A stretch of DNA of 64,000 nt from the NCBI GenBank assembly GCA_023701135.1, contig JAMPXP010000002.1:124001-188000 (forward strand), read 5' to 3'. Numbering within the stretch: position 1 is the first letter of the stretch; the number at the start of each line of letters is the position of its first letter. Shown here piece after piece: positions 56,347 through 64,000 of the stretch. Under the pieces are notes generated by a model. That model had not been told where the DNA came from and searched no databases. It saw nothing but the letters and a program-made list of their open reading frames with translations. Position numbers and translations under genes: made by a program. The stretch is from Desulfobacula sp. Its GTDB lineage: Bacteria > Desulfobacterota > Desulfobacteria > Desulfobacterales > Desulfobacteraceae.

Positions 56347-57498
56347 TTAGACGGTTTTATTTCCCCTTTTTTTCCTTTTTTCCTCGGCATATTTGAATTC
56401 TTCAGGATAATGCTTTTCCATGCAGGACGGACAGACGGAGTGGCTGAACTTTGCATCGGTATATTTGGCCACATAGGCTTCAACCCGGTTCCAATACCCC
56501 TTGTCATCCCGGATCTGTTTGCAGAAGGAACAAATGGGGACGATGCCTCTCAGGGTTTCAATTCTCTGCTGATAGGCCGTTACGGCCATATTGACAAGGA
56601 TCAGAATCACCAGGGTAACGGCAAGGCAGACGGCAAGGTTCATCAAAAGAGTGGAATGGATCTGCTTCAGGGTTTCTTCTTCTGCTTGTTCGACCACCAG
56701 ATACCAGCCGAATTCTTTGATATAGCGGATATTGGCATGTATGATGTGACCATCTCTGGCATAGGAAAAGGAGGTTTCCGATGTTTCGTTGAGCCGGTCC
56801 TTGAAAAGGGAATCCTGTCCAAGATGGGAGATATTGGTAATGGTTTTGTCAAATCCCGGACCGGTCAGTTTGATATCCCCTTTTTTATCGACAAAATAGA
56901 TGGTCCTCTTATATTTTTCCTGGTAACTTTCAATCCGCTCATTAACGGCATGAATGGTCAGGCCCACGCCGGTTGCCCCGATATACTGGTGGTCATAGTC
57001 AAAGACCCGGTAATTGATGAAGATGGTCATGTTGTCTTTGTTGGCCAGATCCGGATCAAAATTGATCTCGTAATTTTCTTTCATGTCCCGGACCCTGAAA
57101 TACCATGCGTCCCTTTCCTCTTTTTCAGATACCCGTTTGAGTATGCCGTCAAAATGATAATAGGTCCTGGTTTTTTCCGAAACAAAGAAACTGGTAAAGG
57201 TATTGTATCTGGTCTTGATCTCCTTCAAATACCTTGTAATCTGCGTTTCATCGGTTTCCCCTGCCATGACCCAGTCCCGGAGAAAGGTGTCGGAGGCCAT
57301 GAGAGAAGAAATGAAAATCGGGGAGAGAAGATCTCTCTGGATTTCCGAATAAATATTATCACTGGTCATAGGCAATTCATTGAGGGAGATTTCAGCCCGG
57401 AGGGATTTTCTGGAGACGAAATAGCTTGCAAGGCTTGTGATTAAAAATCCCGCCACCAGGAGGGCGCCCACGGCGGCCATGAGTTTGGCTTTTTTCAT
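56347..57498 (-). CDS. membrane Cache-domain sensor ending in a Cys motif, no output domain
   Basis: A 383-aa inner-membrane protein with an N-terminal helix (about 8-28), a large periplasmic Cache-type ligand-binding region (about 30-275, with DMTIFINYRVFDYDHQYIGA-like strand NMTIFINYRVFDYDHQ and GVGLTIHAVNERIESYQ), and a second helix (about 285-307). The cytoplasmic end is only the motif LRGIVPICSFCKQIRDDKG and HSVCPSCMEKHYPEE. That motif normally closes PAS-histidine kinases or diguanylate cyclases, but here no kinase, GGDEF or methyl-accepting domain is present. It lies 5 bp below the DUF1178 gene. Confidence 0.82.
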   Translation of the reverse strand: MKKAKLMAAVGALLVAGFLITSLASYFVSRKSLRAEISLNELPMTSDNIYSEIQRDLLSPIFISSLMASDTFLRDWVMAGETDETQITRYLKEIKTRYNTFTSFFVSEKTRTYYHFDGILKRVSEKEERDAWYFRVRDMKENYEINFDPDLANKDNMTIFINYRVFDYDHQYIGATGVGLTIHAVNERIESYQEKYKRTIYFVDKKGDIKLTGPGFDKTITNISHLGQDSLFKDRLNETSETSFSYARDGHIIHANIRYIKEFGWYLVVEQAEEETLKQIHSTLLMNLAVCLAVTLVILILVNMAVTAYQQRIETLRGIVPICSFCKQIRDDKGYWNRVEAYVAKYTDAKFSHSVCPSCMEKHYPEEFKYAEEKRKKRGNKTV

Positions 57499-57503
57499 GG
57501 TGT

Positions 57504-57938
57504 TTAATTCAGGTCCTCATGGGGTTTTTTCACCATGGGCACCTTGAGCACAGGGACGCCTTCTTTGGCGAGGATCTTGTCTTCTTCCGCCGTTGTGGTG
57601 CCCCGGATGCTTCTGTATTCTTCAGCTCCATAGTGCATCTTCAGGGCTTGATTTGTGAAATCCGTGCCCACATTCTCAAAGTTTTTTTCCACATATTCGG
57701 CCACTTTTTCCACAAATTCCGTCATGGCTTCCCGGCCGGCCTGCAAGGCTTTCCGGGAAACAGGGCAGGCGGATGATTTTCGAATGGAAATGGCGTGAAG
57801 TTTCTGCACCACCTCGGTTGTTTCACAAATCGGGCAGGCCAATATCCCTTGTTCCTGCTGTCTTTTCAAATCCTCCTTGTCTTCGAACCAGCCTTCGAAG
57901 GAATGACCATTCAAGCATTCAAGATCAAATACAATCAT
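57504..57938 (-). CDS. DUF1178 family protein
   Basis: A 144-aa cytoplasmic protein matching DUF1178: MIVFDLECLNGHSFEGWFED at the start, a Cys pair in ACPICETTEV near residue 43, a variable middle helix (EFVEKVAEYVEKNFENVGTD) and the C-terminal EEYRSIRGTTTAEEDKILAK. An N-terminal zinc ribbon (C8, C43, C46) is likely. No function is established. I start at 57938, 1 bp after the nptA stop; the longer frame would lie inside nptA. Confidence 0.85.
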   Translation of the reverse strand: MIVFDLECLNGHSFEGWFEDKEDLKRQQEQGILACPICETTEVVQKLHAISIRKSSACPVSRKALQAGREAMTEFVEKVAEYVEKNFENVGTDFTNQALKMHYGAEEYRSIRGTTTAEEDKILAKEGVPVLKVPMVKKPHEDLN

Positions 57939-57939
57939 T

Positions 57940-59613
57940 TTATAGGATCCGGTCCACTCCGGTGGCGATATTGTAACAATAATCCCCCATTTTTTCATAG
58001 TGGGAAACAAGGGAGATAAAAAAGACCCCCACATCTACGGAACAGTCTCCTGCCCTGAGCCTTTCAATATGCTGGTGTCTCATGTTTTCCCGCATCTGGT
58101 CAATCAAATCCTCAAAGGCCAGGGCTTTTGGATAAAACCCGTCGGTTTTTTCATGCAGTTCCGCTACAATCAGGCTCATAAATTGGTCCACCTGTTCGGA
58201 CATGGCCACCAGATCCTCTTTGGCTTTTTCGCTGAATTCAAATTTATTGTCATATATCCGTTCAAGGAGCTTGGACACGCTTTCCATGGAATCGCCGATT
58301 CTTTCAATATTATTGGTGATTCTCATGAGTTCGGAGATTTCATTGGCCTCGGGTTCATTGACTTCACCCTGGTAAACGGTGGTCAGATATTTGATAATGA
58401 CTTTTTGCGAATCATCCAGATGCTGCTCTATGGCCTCCCTTTCCCCTAGAATATCATCATCCCGCTTGATCAGGCATTTGGAGGTCTTTTTCAGGTTCAT
58501 CTGGGTAAATTCAAGAATTTTAATGATCTCCCCCTTCACCTTTGCAAGAGCGGCGATGGTGGAATCAATATACCCTGAATCAAATTTCGGGAGAGCGTAT
58601 CTTTCCTTTGATTTTGAAAGCTTGGGGGAAATCAGGAGGGTCAGTTGAATCAGGCGGGGGAGAAAGATGAGAAAGATCACTGCATTGATCACATTAAAAA
58701 GGCTGTGGCCGTTGGCAATATATCTTCCGGCATTGATATATTCCCCGTTCACCGTCTCGGTCACACCGCCGGCGCCGATTCTCAGGGTGACGGCCTCGAC
58801 AATCTCCACAAACCAGGGAAATATCAAAAGGATGATACAGACGCCGATGACGTTAAAAAGGGTATGGGCGTTGGCCGTGTTGTGGGCGTCTTCATTATTG
58901 GAACCGATGGTGGACAATTGGGCCGTTATGGTGGTGCCGATATTTTCGCCCAGCACCAGAGCCAGTGCCGTGGGATAGGTTAAGAGGCCCGATGTTGCAA
59001 GGGCCATGGTCAACCCGATGGTGGCGGAAGAGGATTGAATAACAACCGTTACCGCTGTCCCCATGAACACGCAGAGCAGCACACCGCCCAGGCTGTCCGT
59101 ATTAAAGGTGGTGAAAAACCGGATAAACTCGGGATCGGATTTGACGGGCGCAAGACTGTCTTTCATGAGTTCCATGCCGTAAAACAAAAGTCCGAACCCC
59201 AGGATGATTTCACCGATATACCGGTAATTTCTCTTATTTGAAAAACATTTCAGGATAACGCCAACCGTAATCGCCGGCAAAGCCGCATCCGATAGGTTAA
59301 AGGCAATGAGCTGGCCTGTGACCGTGGTGCCCACATTGGCCCCGATGACCACGCCCACGGCCTGCTGGAATGACATGATGCCGGCGCTCACAAAACCGAC
59401 CAGCATGACCGTGGTGGCCGATGAAGACTGGATGATGCCGGTAACCCCCACACCGGTCAGAAATCCCATGAACCGGTTGGAAGAAATGGCTTCCAGGATG
59501 CGCCGGATTTTCTGCCCGGCCGTGGCCTGAAGTCCGTCGCTCATCATTTTCATCCCAAGAATAAAGAGCCCGAGACCGCCGAGGGTTTGAATAATCATAC
59601 CTGCTATGTTCAC
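57940..59613 (-). CDS. Na/Pi cotransporter with C-terminal PhoU domain
   Basis: Phosphate transporter of the NptA/PNaS family, 557 aa. It has two inverted transport repeats, each with the QSSSA motif: GVTGIIQSSSATTVMLVGFV near residue 57 and TAVTVVIQSSSATIGLTMAL near 188, and helices up to about 330. The remaining part is a PhoU-like helical bundle (EISELMRITNNIERIGDSME near 435). Start is GTG at 59613 with AGAGGA upstream. A promoter with a perfect -10 lies 25 bp upstream. Confidence 0.93.
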   Translation of the reverse strand: MNIAGMIIQTLGGLGLFILGMKMMSDGLQATAGQKIRRILEAISSNRFMGFLTGVGVTGIIQSSSATTVMLVGFVSAGIMSFQQAVGVVIGANVGTTVTGQLIAFNLSDAALPAITVGVILKCFSNKRNYRYIGEIILGFGLLFYGMELMKDSLAPVKSDPEFIRFFTTFNTDSLGGVLLCVFMGTAVTVVIQSSSATIGLTMALATSGLLTYPTALALVLGENIGTTITAQLSTIGSNNEDAHNTANAHTLFNVIGVCIILLIFPWFVEIVEAVTLRIGAGGVTETVNGEYINAGRYIANGHSLFNVINAVIFLIFLPRLIQLTLLISPKLSKSKERYALPKFDSGYIDSTIAALAKVKGEIIKILEFTQMNLKKTSKCLIKRDDDILGEREAIEQHLDDSQKVIIKYLTTVYQGEVNEPEANEISELMRITNNIERIGDSMESVSKLLERIYDNKFEFSEKAKEDLVAMSEQVDQFMSLIVAELHEKTDGFYPKALAFEDLIDQMRENMRHQHIERLRAGDCSVDVGVFFISLVSHYEKMGDYCYNIATGVDRIL

Positions 59614-59637
59614 GTTTTAGTCCTCTTTATGATGCTC

Positions 59638-59643
59638 ATTATA
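59638..59643 (-). promoter_or_regulatory. -10 element of the Na/Pi transporter gene
   Basis: The minus strand reads TATAAT at 59643-59638, giving a start near 59631 and a leader of about 18 nt. The -35 region (around GTTAGG) is poor. No Pho box was recognised. Confidence 0.4.
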
Positions 59644-59702
59644 ATACCGTCTTTGATGCCCCTAACACAATTCCAACAAAGCAAAAGGGTTATAGCTTAG
59701 TT

Positions 59703-61043
59703 CTATAAATTTTTCAATTGTGAAATGCGTATCAGATCCTGGTCTGACCCCACACATGGAAAGAGCGTATTGTTTGTAAAAACAGGATGTTGGATAAGAT
59801 CATATCTTGAACTTTGAACCGCTTCCGCCCACAGCGGGGTATGGGGGATGGGGGTATAATAGGCTAGGATGGGCTGGATACCTGTTTTTCTCACAAATTT
59901 TATGGAAGCTTCCAGTTTGTCAAGATTCTGACCCGGCAGGCCGCATAATAAATAGGCCCCGATCTGCCGTCCGTCAAATCCGGCGGCCTTGAGATGCTCA
60001 ACGGCAAGACCAAATTCCCTTTCCGTCACCTTGGCATCATAGGCCCTTTCTTTGGAAAAGTCTGCGGTTTCAAGGCCCAGCCGGATGGTTTTAAACCCGG
60101 CCCGGAACATAAGCTCAGCCGCCTTTTTTGTAACGGCCCGGATATGGAGGGCGTTGGGGGTATGAAAATAAAGATCCAGGCCGGAGGCAATGATCCTTTC
60201 AAACAGGAGGAAGGCATGGTCTTCGGCATTGACCAGGAGGGCGTCATCATAAAAGGCGAAATTTTTCACCCCCTGGGTTTCACACCAATGGACAAGTTCA
60301 TCATATACGGCTTCCGGCGACCGCTGTCTCAGGACCGGCTCAAGATAGGAGGAGGCGCAGTATTCACAGGAAAAGGGGCAGCCCCGGGAGGTTAGCACCG
60401 GGGCATAGGTGATCCCGTGCTGGAGGTCCAGGGCGGGAAAGGGCAGGGAGTTCAGGTCTATGGGCGACCTAAGAAGCCGTTCATCCTCTAAATCAAATCC
60501 GGTATACTCCTTTAATAGACCAGCTAACAGCGGTTCGCCGGGCCCCATGACCACCCGGTCGGCCCCGCTGGTCCCGACGGCGTGGTCATGGCAGAGGCCG
60601 GCATAAATCCCGCCCAAGACAAGGGGAACATCCGGATAAACCGTTTTAATGAGGTCAATGGTTTCTTTCACACCCGAAGCCCAATAGGTCATCAGGGAGG
60701 TGACAAAGATGAGGTCCGGTGCAGAAATCCGGGTCAGATCTGCCAGGAACCATTCCGGAAGAATGCCATAGCGGGAAAATTTTCGGCTGATATGTTCAAG
60801 TCCCTGGGGCAGCGGGATCGGTGTCTTTCGAAAAGGCCCCCTCCCATCCCACAGGACTTTCGGGGCCCGGGGCTCCTTGGGGTGAAAGCGGTCCAGGCAA
60901 TCGATATAACTGATTCTTACCCCGTTTTCCCTCAGGATGGCGGCCAGGGACAGAAGGCCCAGGGGTTTTGCCCAGAAATCAAAGGCGGCAAAATCATGGA
61001 TCCAGGGATTGACACACAGAATATGGGGCGGATCAGTCTTCAA
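59703..61043 (-). CDS. B12-binding-domain radical SAM protein
   Basis: A 446-aa enzyme with an N-terminal cobalamin-binding-like Rossmann domain (WAKPLGLLSLAAILRENGVR near 24, VPLVLGGIYAGLCHDHAV near 138) and a radical SAM core with LTSRGCPFSCEYCASSYLEP near 215, YDDALLVNAEDHAFLLFERI and TIRLGLETADFSKERAY. It belongs to the COG1032 type. Its start overlaps the ahbB stop by 11 bp, so the two are translationally linked. It is not a clear AhbC or AhbD, which lack the B12-like domain, so its step is open. Confidence 0.82.
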   Translation of the reverse strand: MKTDPPHILCVNPWIHDFAAFDFWAKPLGLLSLAAILRENGVRISYIDCLDRFHPKEPRAPKVLWDGRGPFRKTPIPLPQGLEHISRKFSRYGILPEWFLADLTRISAPDLIFVTSLMTYWASGVKETIDLIKTVYPDVPLVLGGIYAGLCHDHAVGTSGADRVVMGPGEPLLAGLLKEYTGFDLEDERLLRSPIDLNSLPFPALDLQHGITYAPVLTSRGCPFSCEYCASSYLEPVLRQRSPEAVYDELVHWCETQGVKNFAFYDDALLVNAEDHAFLLFERIIASGLDLYFHTPNALHIRAVTKKAAELMFRAGFKTIRLGLETADFSKERAYDAKVTEREFGLAVEHLKAAGFDGRQIGAYLLCGLPGQNLDKLEASIKFVRKTGIQPILAYYTPIPHTPLWAEAVQSSRYDLIQHPVFTNNTLFPCVGSDQDLIRISQLKNL

Positions 61044-61530
61044 AATAATTCATGGAGGTTTTTTTCAGCTCTTTCCTGCTAAAGAGGATCTCATAATCCT
61101 CTTCTTCCACGGCTTCTGAAATCCTTTTCACAATGGCATGGACAGCCTCTTCGCTGGCGGCGTGAACCATGGTGTATAGATTATACCGCCATCCCGGAGC
61201 CGGATTCCTCCGGTAGCAATGGGTGATCTCCTGAAAACCGGCCATGATGGTCCCGGCCTGTTCCACCCGTTCTTCCGCCACTTTCCAGGCCACCATGGCA
61301 TTGGCCTTGAATCCGGATTTCTGGTGTTTCAGGGTGGCGCCGAACCGCCGGATCATCCCTCGGTCATTGAGGTCCCTTAAGACCCTTAGAAACTCCTCTT
61401 CCGAGATCCCGATCCGTTCCGCCATTTCAAGAAAAGGCCGTTCCACCACCGGAATATCGGTCTGCAAAAGGGCGATGATTTTTTTCTCAAGGTCCGTGAA
61501 CTCTGGTGGGGTTTTGCTTTCATGTGTCAT
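61033..61530 (-). CDS. ahbB: siroheme decarboxylase subunit (AhbB-like)
   Basis: Lrp/AsnC-like protein of the alternative heme pathway that decarboxylates siroheme to didecarboxysiroheme, used by sulfate reducers and archaea. The 165-aa product has the winged-helix part DLEKKIIALLQTDIPVVERP and LNDRGMIRRFGATLKHQKSG, and the substrate-binding motif HCYRR at 104-108 with GWRYNLYTMVHA. I start at 61530, 7 bp after the preceding stop; the longer frame would overlap the upstream gene. The partner AhbA is not in the window. Confidence 0.85.
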   Translation of the reverse strand: MTHESKTPPEFTDLEKKIIALLQTDIPVVERPFLEMAERIGISEEEFLRVLRDLNDRGMIRRFGATLKHQKSGFKANAMVAWKVAEERVEQAGTIMAGFQEITHCYRRNPAPGWRYNLYTMVHAASEEAVHAIVKRISEAVEEEDYEILFSRKELKKTSMNYFED

Positions 61531-61537
61531 AGGGGTA

Positions 61538-62677
61538 TCAGATGTCCTTTGAAATTTTATGGAGTGCGGCATCCAGGTCCTGTTTTAAATCCTCTGCGTC
61601 CTCAAGTCCCACCGACAGCCGTAAGAGCCCGTCGGTTACCCCCACCCGCTTTCTTTCCGCTGCCGACATTTTTGCATGGGAGGTCCGGGCCGGCGGACAG
61701 ATGGTGGATTCGACCCCGCCAAGGCTCACGGCCGGGCGGATGAGGCAGAGGCTTTCAATAAACCGGTCCGGATCATGGCCGCAAATCTCAAAGGAGAGCA
61801 TGGCCCCGAACCCCGTCATCTGCCGTTTGGCGATCTCATGGCCTTCACATTTTTCCAGCCCCGGATAATAGACCTTTGCAACGGCCGGATGGGTCTCCAG
61901 GAAGCCGGCGACGTCCATGGCGGTTTGAGTCTGGGCCGTCACCCGGAGAAAAAGGGTTTTCATGCTTCTTTCCAGCAGATGGCAGAGCCTGGGGTCCAGG
62001 CTGGGCCCCAGGACTTTGGCAAGGCTCAGTATCCGGGCCATTTTCTCCTTGGAACAGGCCACCATGCCGCAGCAGAGATCGGAATGGCCGCCCAGGTATT
62101 TGGTGCCGCTGTGAACCACGATATCAATGCCCAGATCCAGGGGCGTCTGGTTCACCGGGCTGGCAAAGGTATTGTCGATGATGGTGGTGATCTTTTTCTC
62201 CCGGGCGAATTGGGCGATTTTTTCAATGTCCACCACGGCCAGAAGCGGGTTGGTGGGGGATTCGATCACAATCACCCGTGTCTTGGGCGTCACCTTTTGG
62301 ATCACGTCTTCGGCGGAAGTCAGTGTGAACGTGCAATCAATACCGAAATGGGAAAACCATTCCGTGGCAAAATGATGGGTGCCGCCATAGAGGGCGTCCA
62401 GCATGACCACATGGTCCCCGCTCCCGGCATAGGCCAGGATGGACGTGGACATGGCGCCCATGCCCGAACTGAAGACCAGCCCGGCTTCGGCATGTTCCAG
62501 GGCTGCCAGTTTCCGGGCCACGGCATCCTGGTTGGGGGCGTTGAAATAGCGCGGGTACACAGCCTCTCCCCGGTCCATATAATTGCAGGCCGAAGAGGTA
62601 TACAACGGGGTGTTCACCCCGCCGGTGACCCTGTCTTTTAATGTGCCTTCATGAATGGCCAGGGTATTTGATTTCAT
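61538..62677 (-). CDS. PLP-dependent Cys/Met metabolism enzyme (methionine gamma-lyase / cystathionine lyase-like)
   Basis: A 379-aa trans-sulfuration family enzyme. It shows TPLYTSSACNYMDRGEAVYP near residue 22, GLVFSSGMGAMSTSILAYAG near 65, IESPTNPLLAVVDI near 142, the PLP lysine in VVHSGTKYLGGHSD near 195 and SLGGVESTICPPA near 330. Substrate within the family (methionine, cystathionine, homocysteine or O-acetyl/succinyl-homoserine) cannot be fixed from sequence alone. Start 62677 is chosen for AGAAGGAAG just upstream. Being next to mtnA favours sulfur-amino-acid salvage. Confidence 0.87.
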   Translation of the reverse strand: MKSNTLAIHEGTLKDRVTGGVNTPLYTSSACNYMDRGEAVYPRYFNAPNQDAVARKLAALEHAEAGLVFSSGMGAMSTSILAYAGSGDHVVMLDALYGGTHHFATEWFSHFGIDCTFTLTSAEDVIQKVTPKTRVIVIESPTNPLLAVVDIEKIAQFAREKKITTIIDNTFASPVNQTPLDLGIDIVVHSGTKYLGGHSDLCCGMVACSKEKMARILSLAKVLGPSLDPRLCHLLERSMKTLFLRVTAQTQTAMDVAGFLETHPAVAKVYYPGLEKCEGHEIAKRQMTGFGAMLSFEICGHDPDRFIESLCLIRPAVSLGGVESTICPPARTSHAKMSAAERKRVGVTDGLLRLSVGLEDAEDLKQDLDAALHKISKDI

Positions 62678-62698
62678 TTGCTTCCTTCTGTTCATGGG

Positions 62699-63814
62699 TT
62701 ATTTTGTCACGGGTGTCTTTTCCGGAAACAGGGACAGGATGCCTTCCTCGGTGGCCCGGCAGACCCCTCTTTCCGTGATAAACCCCGTCACCAGCCGGGC
62801 CGGGGTCACATCAAAGGCATGGTTGGCTGTCGGGCTGTTTTCCGGGGGCACCAGGACTTTTTCCGATCGGCCGTTGCAAAGCCCCTGGACATACCGGATT
62901 TCATCGGGGTCCCGCTCTTCAATGGGGATGCCCGTGATTCCGTCGGTGAGGCGCCAGTCAAAGGTGGAGGACGGCAGGGCCACATAAAAGGGAATCCCAT
63001 TGTCTTTTGCCGCCAGGGCCTTTAAATAGGTCCCGATCTTATTGGCCACATCCCCGGTCCGGGTGGTCCGGTCCGTCCCCACAATGACCAGGTCCACCCG
63101 GCCGTGCTGCATCAGATGGCCCCCGGCATTGTCCGTGACGATGGTATGGCTGACCCCGTGTTTTCCGAGTTCCCATGCCGTCAGGCGGGACCCCTGGTTC
63201 AGGGGCCTTGTCTCATCCACCCAGACATGAACCGGGATACCGGCATCAAAGGCCGTATAAACGGGCGCCGTAGCCGTTCCGTATTCAATGCAGGCCAGCC
63301 ACCCAGCATTGCAATGGGTCAGAATGTTGACGGGCTCGCCCTTTTTTTTCCGGCTGAGGGCCTCAATCAGGGGCAGGCCGTATTCGCCGATTTTCCGGCA
63401 ATTGACCGCTTCTTCCTCGATAATGGTCAAGGCCTCGTCCAGTGCGGCCTGAACTCTTTTTTCGTGGGCCTCGTATTTGAGGGCCGCGGCCATGACCCGG
63501 TCCACCCCCCAGGCCAGGTTCACGGCCGTGGGCCGTGCATCTTTGAGCCGCCGGCATTCGGATAGAAGATAGTCATTGTCTGCGCCTTTATGATCCTTCT
63601 GAACCAGGCTGATATAAACCCCCAGGGCGCCGGTGGCGCCGATGAGGGGCGCTCCCCTCACCACCATTTCTTTGAGGGTAAAAATCGTCTCATCCACTGT
63701 GGCCAGGGTATTGACCACCAGTTCATGGGGAAGAAACCGCTGGTCCAGGACCTGAACCCTTTGGGAGTATGGATCAAACCAGATGGGCCTCATGTCTTTT
63801 CCGTCTACTTTCAT
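62699..63814 (-). CDS. mtnA: methylthioribose-1-phosphate isomerase
   Basis: Converts 5-methylthioribose 1-phosphate to 5-methylthioribulose 1-phosphate in recycling of methylthioadenosine. The 371-aa protein has VRGAPLIGATGALGVYIS near residue 52, the catalytic Cys in ILTHCNAGWLACIEYGTATA near 167, the catalytic Asp in VIVGTDRTTRTGDVANKIGT near 247, and FDVTPARLVTGFITERGVC near 336. It lies 17 bp below the partial DUF2959 gene and 21 bp above the PLP enzyme. Later methionine-salvage genes are absent from the window. Confidence 0.94.
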   Translation of the reverse strand: MKVDGKDMRPIWFDPYSQRVQVLDQRFLPHELVVNTLATVDETIFTLKEMVVRGAPLIGATGALGVYISLVQKDHKGADNDYLLSECRRLKDARPTAVNLAWGVDRVMAAALKYEAHEKRVQAALDEALTIIEEEAVNCRKIGEYGLPLIEALSRKKKGEPVNILTHCNAGWLACIEYGTATAPVYTAFDAGIPVHVWVDETRPLNQGSRLTAWELGKHGVSHTIVTDNAGGHLMQHGRVDLVIVGTDRTTRTGDVANKIGTYLKALAAKDNGIPFYVALPSSTFDWRLTDGITGIPIEERDPDEIRYVQGLCNGRSEKVLVPPENSPTANHAFDVTPARLVTGFITERGVCRATEEGILSLFPEKTPVTK

Positions 63815-63831
63815 TGCCGGATACTCCGAGG

Positions 63832-64000
63832 TTAAAACCGGTTGATAAAGGCTTCCGCTTCGTCAACGGAGGCATTCATGTCAAAGATGAGTTTTTCCAC
63901 ATCCTGCTCAATGGAATCAACCTCGCCGCCCATGACCCCCACGGCTTTTGCATTCAGGTTATGCTTCAGGTAGAGAACAGTATCCCTCAACTTGGCCAGG
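63832..64000 (-). CDS. DUF2959-like protein (partial, C-terminal end)
   Basis: The last 55 codons of a gene entering from the right edge: LRDTVLYLKHNLNAKAVGVM followed by EVDSIEQDVEKLIFDMNASV and a final AEAFINRF. The LRDTVLYLKHNLNA segment is what I know from the C-terminus of DUF2959 proteins, which are short helical, often secreted proteins of unknown function. The start is outside the window. Confidence 0.6.
   Translation of the reverse strand, partial: LAKLRDTVLYLKHNLNAKAVGVMGGEVDSIEQDVEKLIFDMNASVDEAEAFINRF

Noticed and set aside
59690-59708. Terminator at the end of the B12-domain radical SAM gene
   Set aside because: TTATAG/CTATAA is a 6-bp AT-rich stem overlapping the stop codon with a short T run; unlikely to work on its own.

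Overview
The window reads as part of the chromosome of an anaerobic deltaproteobacterium, most like a sulfate reducer of the Desulfobacterales (inference from gene content; no 16S or tRNA gene was seen). Pointers are an anaerobic-type corrin ring pathway, a siroheme decarboxylase of the alternative heme route, a TRAP transporter with a TatT lipoprotein, and a phenylphosphate synthase / UbiD carboxylase locus for anaerobic degradation of phenol-like compounds. Genes are densely packed, with many 1-14 bp overlaps and few gaps above 300 bp.

Layout. 1-7786 (minus): a cobalamin operon led by a sigma70-like promoter, a cobalamin riboswitch and a hairpin-plus-U-run terminator, then a small His-rich ORF, a BtuCDF-type importer, and cbiL, cbiET, cbiF, cbiG, cobJ. 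7878-9116 (plus): DEAD-box helicase. 9134-17519 (minus): carA-carB-purF-radical SAM-GNAT-Xaa-Pro peptidase. 17734-26458: a xylose module (xylR-xylA-xylB on minus, xylFHG on plus, a mutarotase on minus) with an AT-rich divergent control region. 26665-29556: glnE. 29572-33293 (minus): tatT-dctP-dctQ-dctM. 33496-34371: EamA transporter.

34355-37402 is an accessory island: a long inverted repeat, a decayed YhcG/DUF1016 nuclease gene, an AT-rich DUF4238 gene laid out like an integron cassette with an attC-like site, a membrane/coiled-coil/zinc-ribbon protein, and a 44-bp scar copied from a HAD phosphatase gene.

37403-49313 (minus) is the most interesting part: a 12-gene run transcribed away from a LysR regulator (49578). 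It holds phenylphosphate synthase subunits (ppsA, ppsB, ppsC), a UbiD-type carboxylase, an aryl-CoA ligase, a Tm-1-like protein, UbiX, a TIGR04076-like protein, a HAD phosphatase, an unknown 113-aa protein, a CTP-dependent riboflavin kinase fused to a second HAD phosphatase, and isopentenyl-diphosphate isomerase. UbiD needs prenylated FMN, which UbiX makes from FMN and dimethylallyl phosphate. Riboflavin kinase makes FMN, IDI makes DMAPP, and a HAD phosphatase could trim DMAPP to DMAP. I infer that the operon carries its own cofactor supply line next to the carboxylase.

50608-64000 is mostly housekeeping: a metallophosphoesterase, a second EamA transporter, a radical SAM protein, transketolase, YjbQ, a secreted protein, an output-less Cache sensor, DUF1178, a Na/Pi symporter with PhoU domain, and an operon with (partial) DUF2959, mtnA, a PLP-dependent sulfur amino acid enzyme, ahbB and a B12-binding radical SAM protein. 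Transketolase would take up the xylulose 5-phosphate made by the xylose module.
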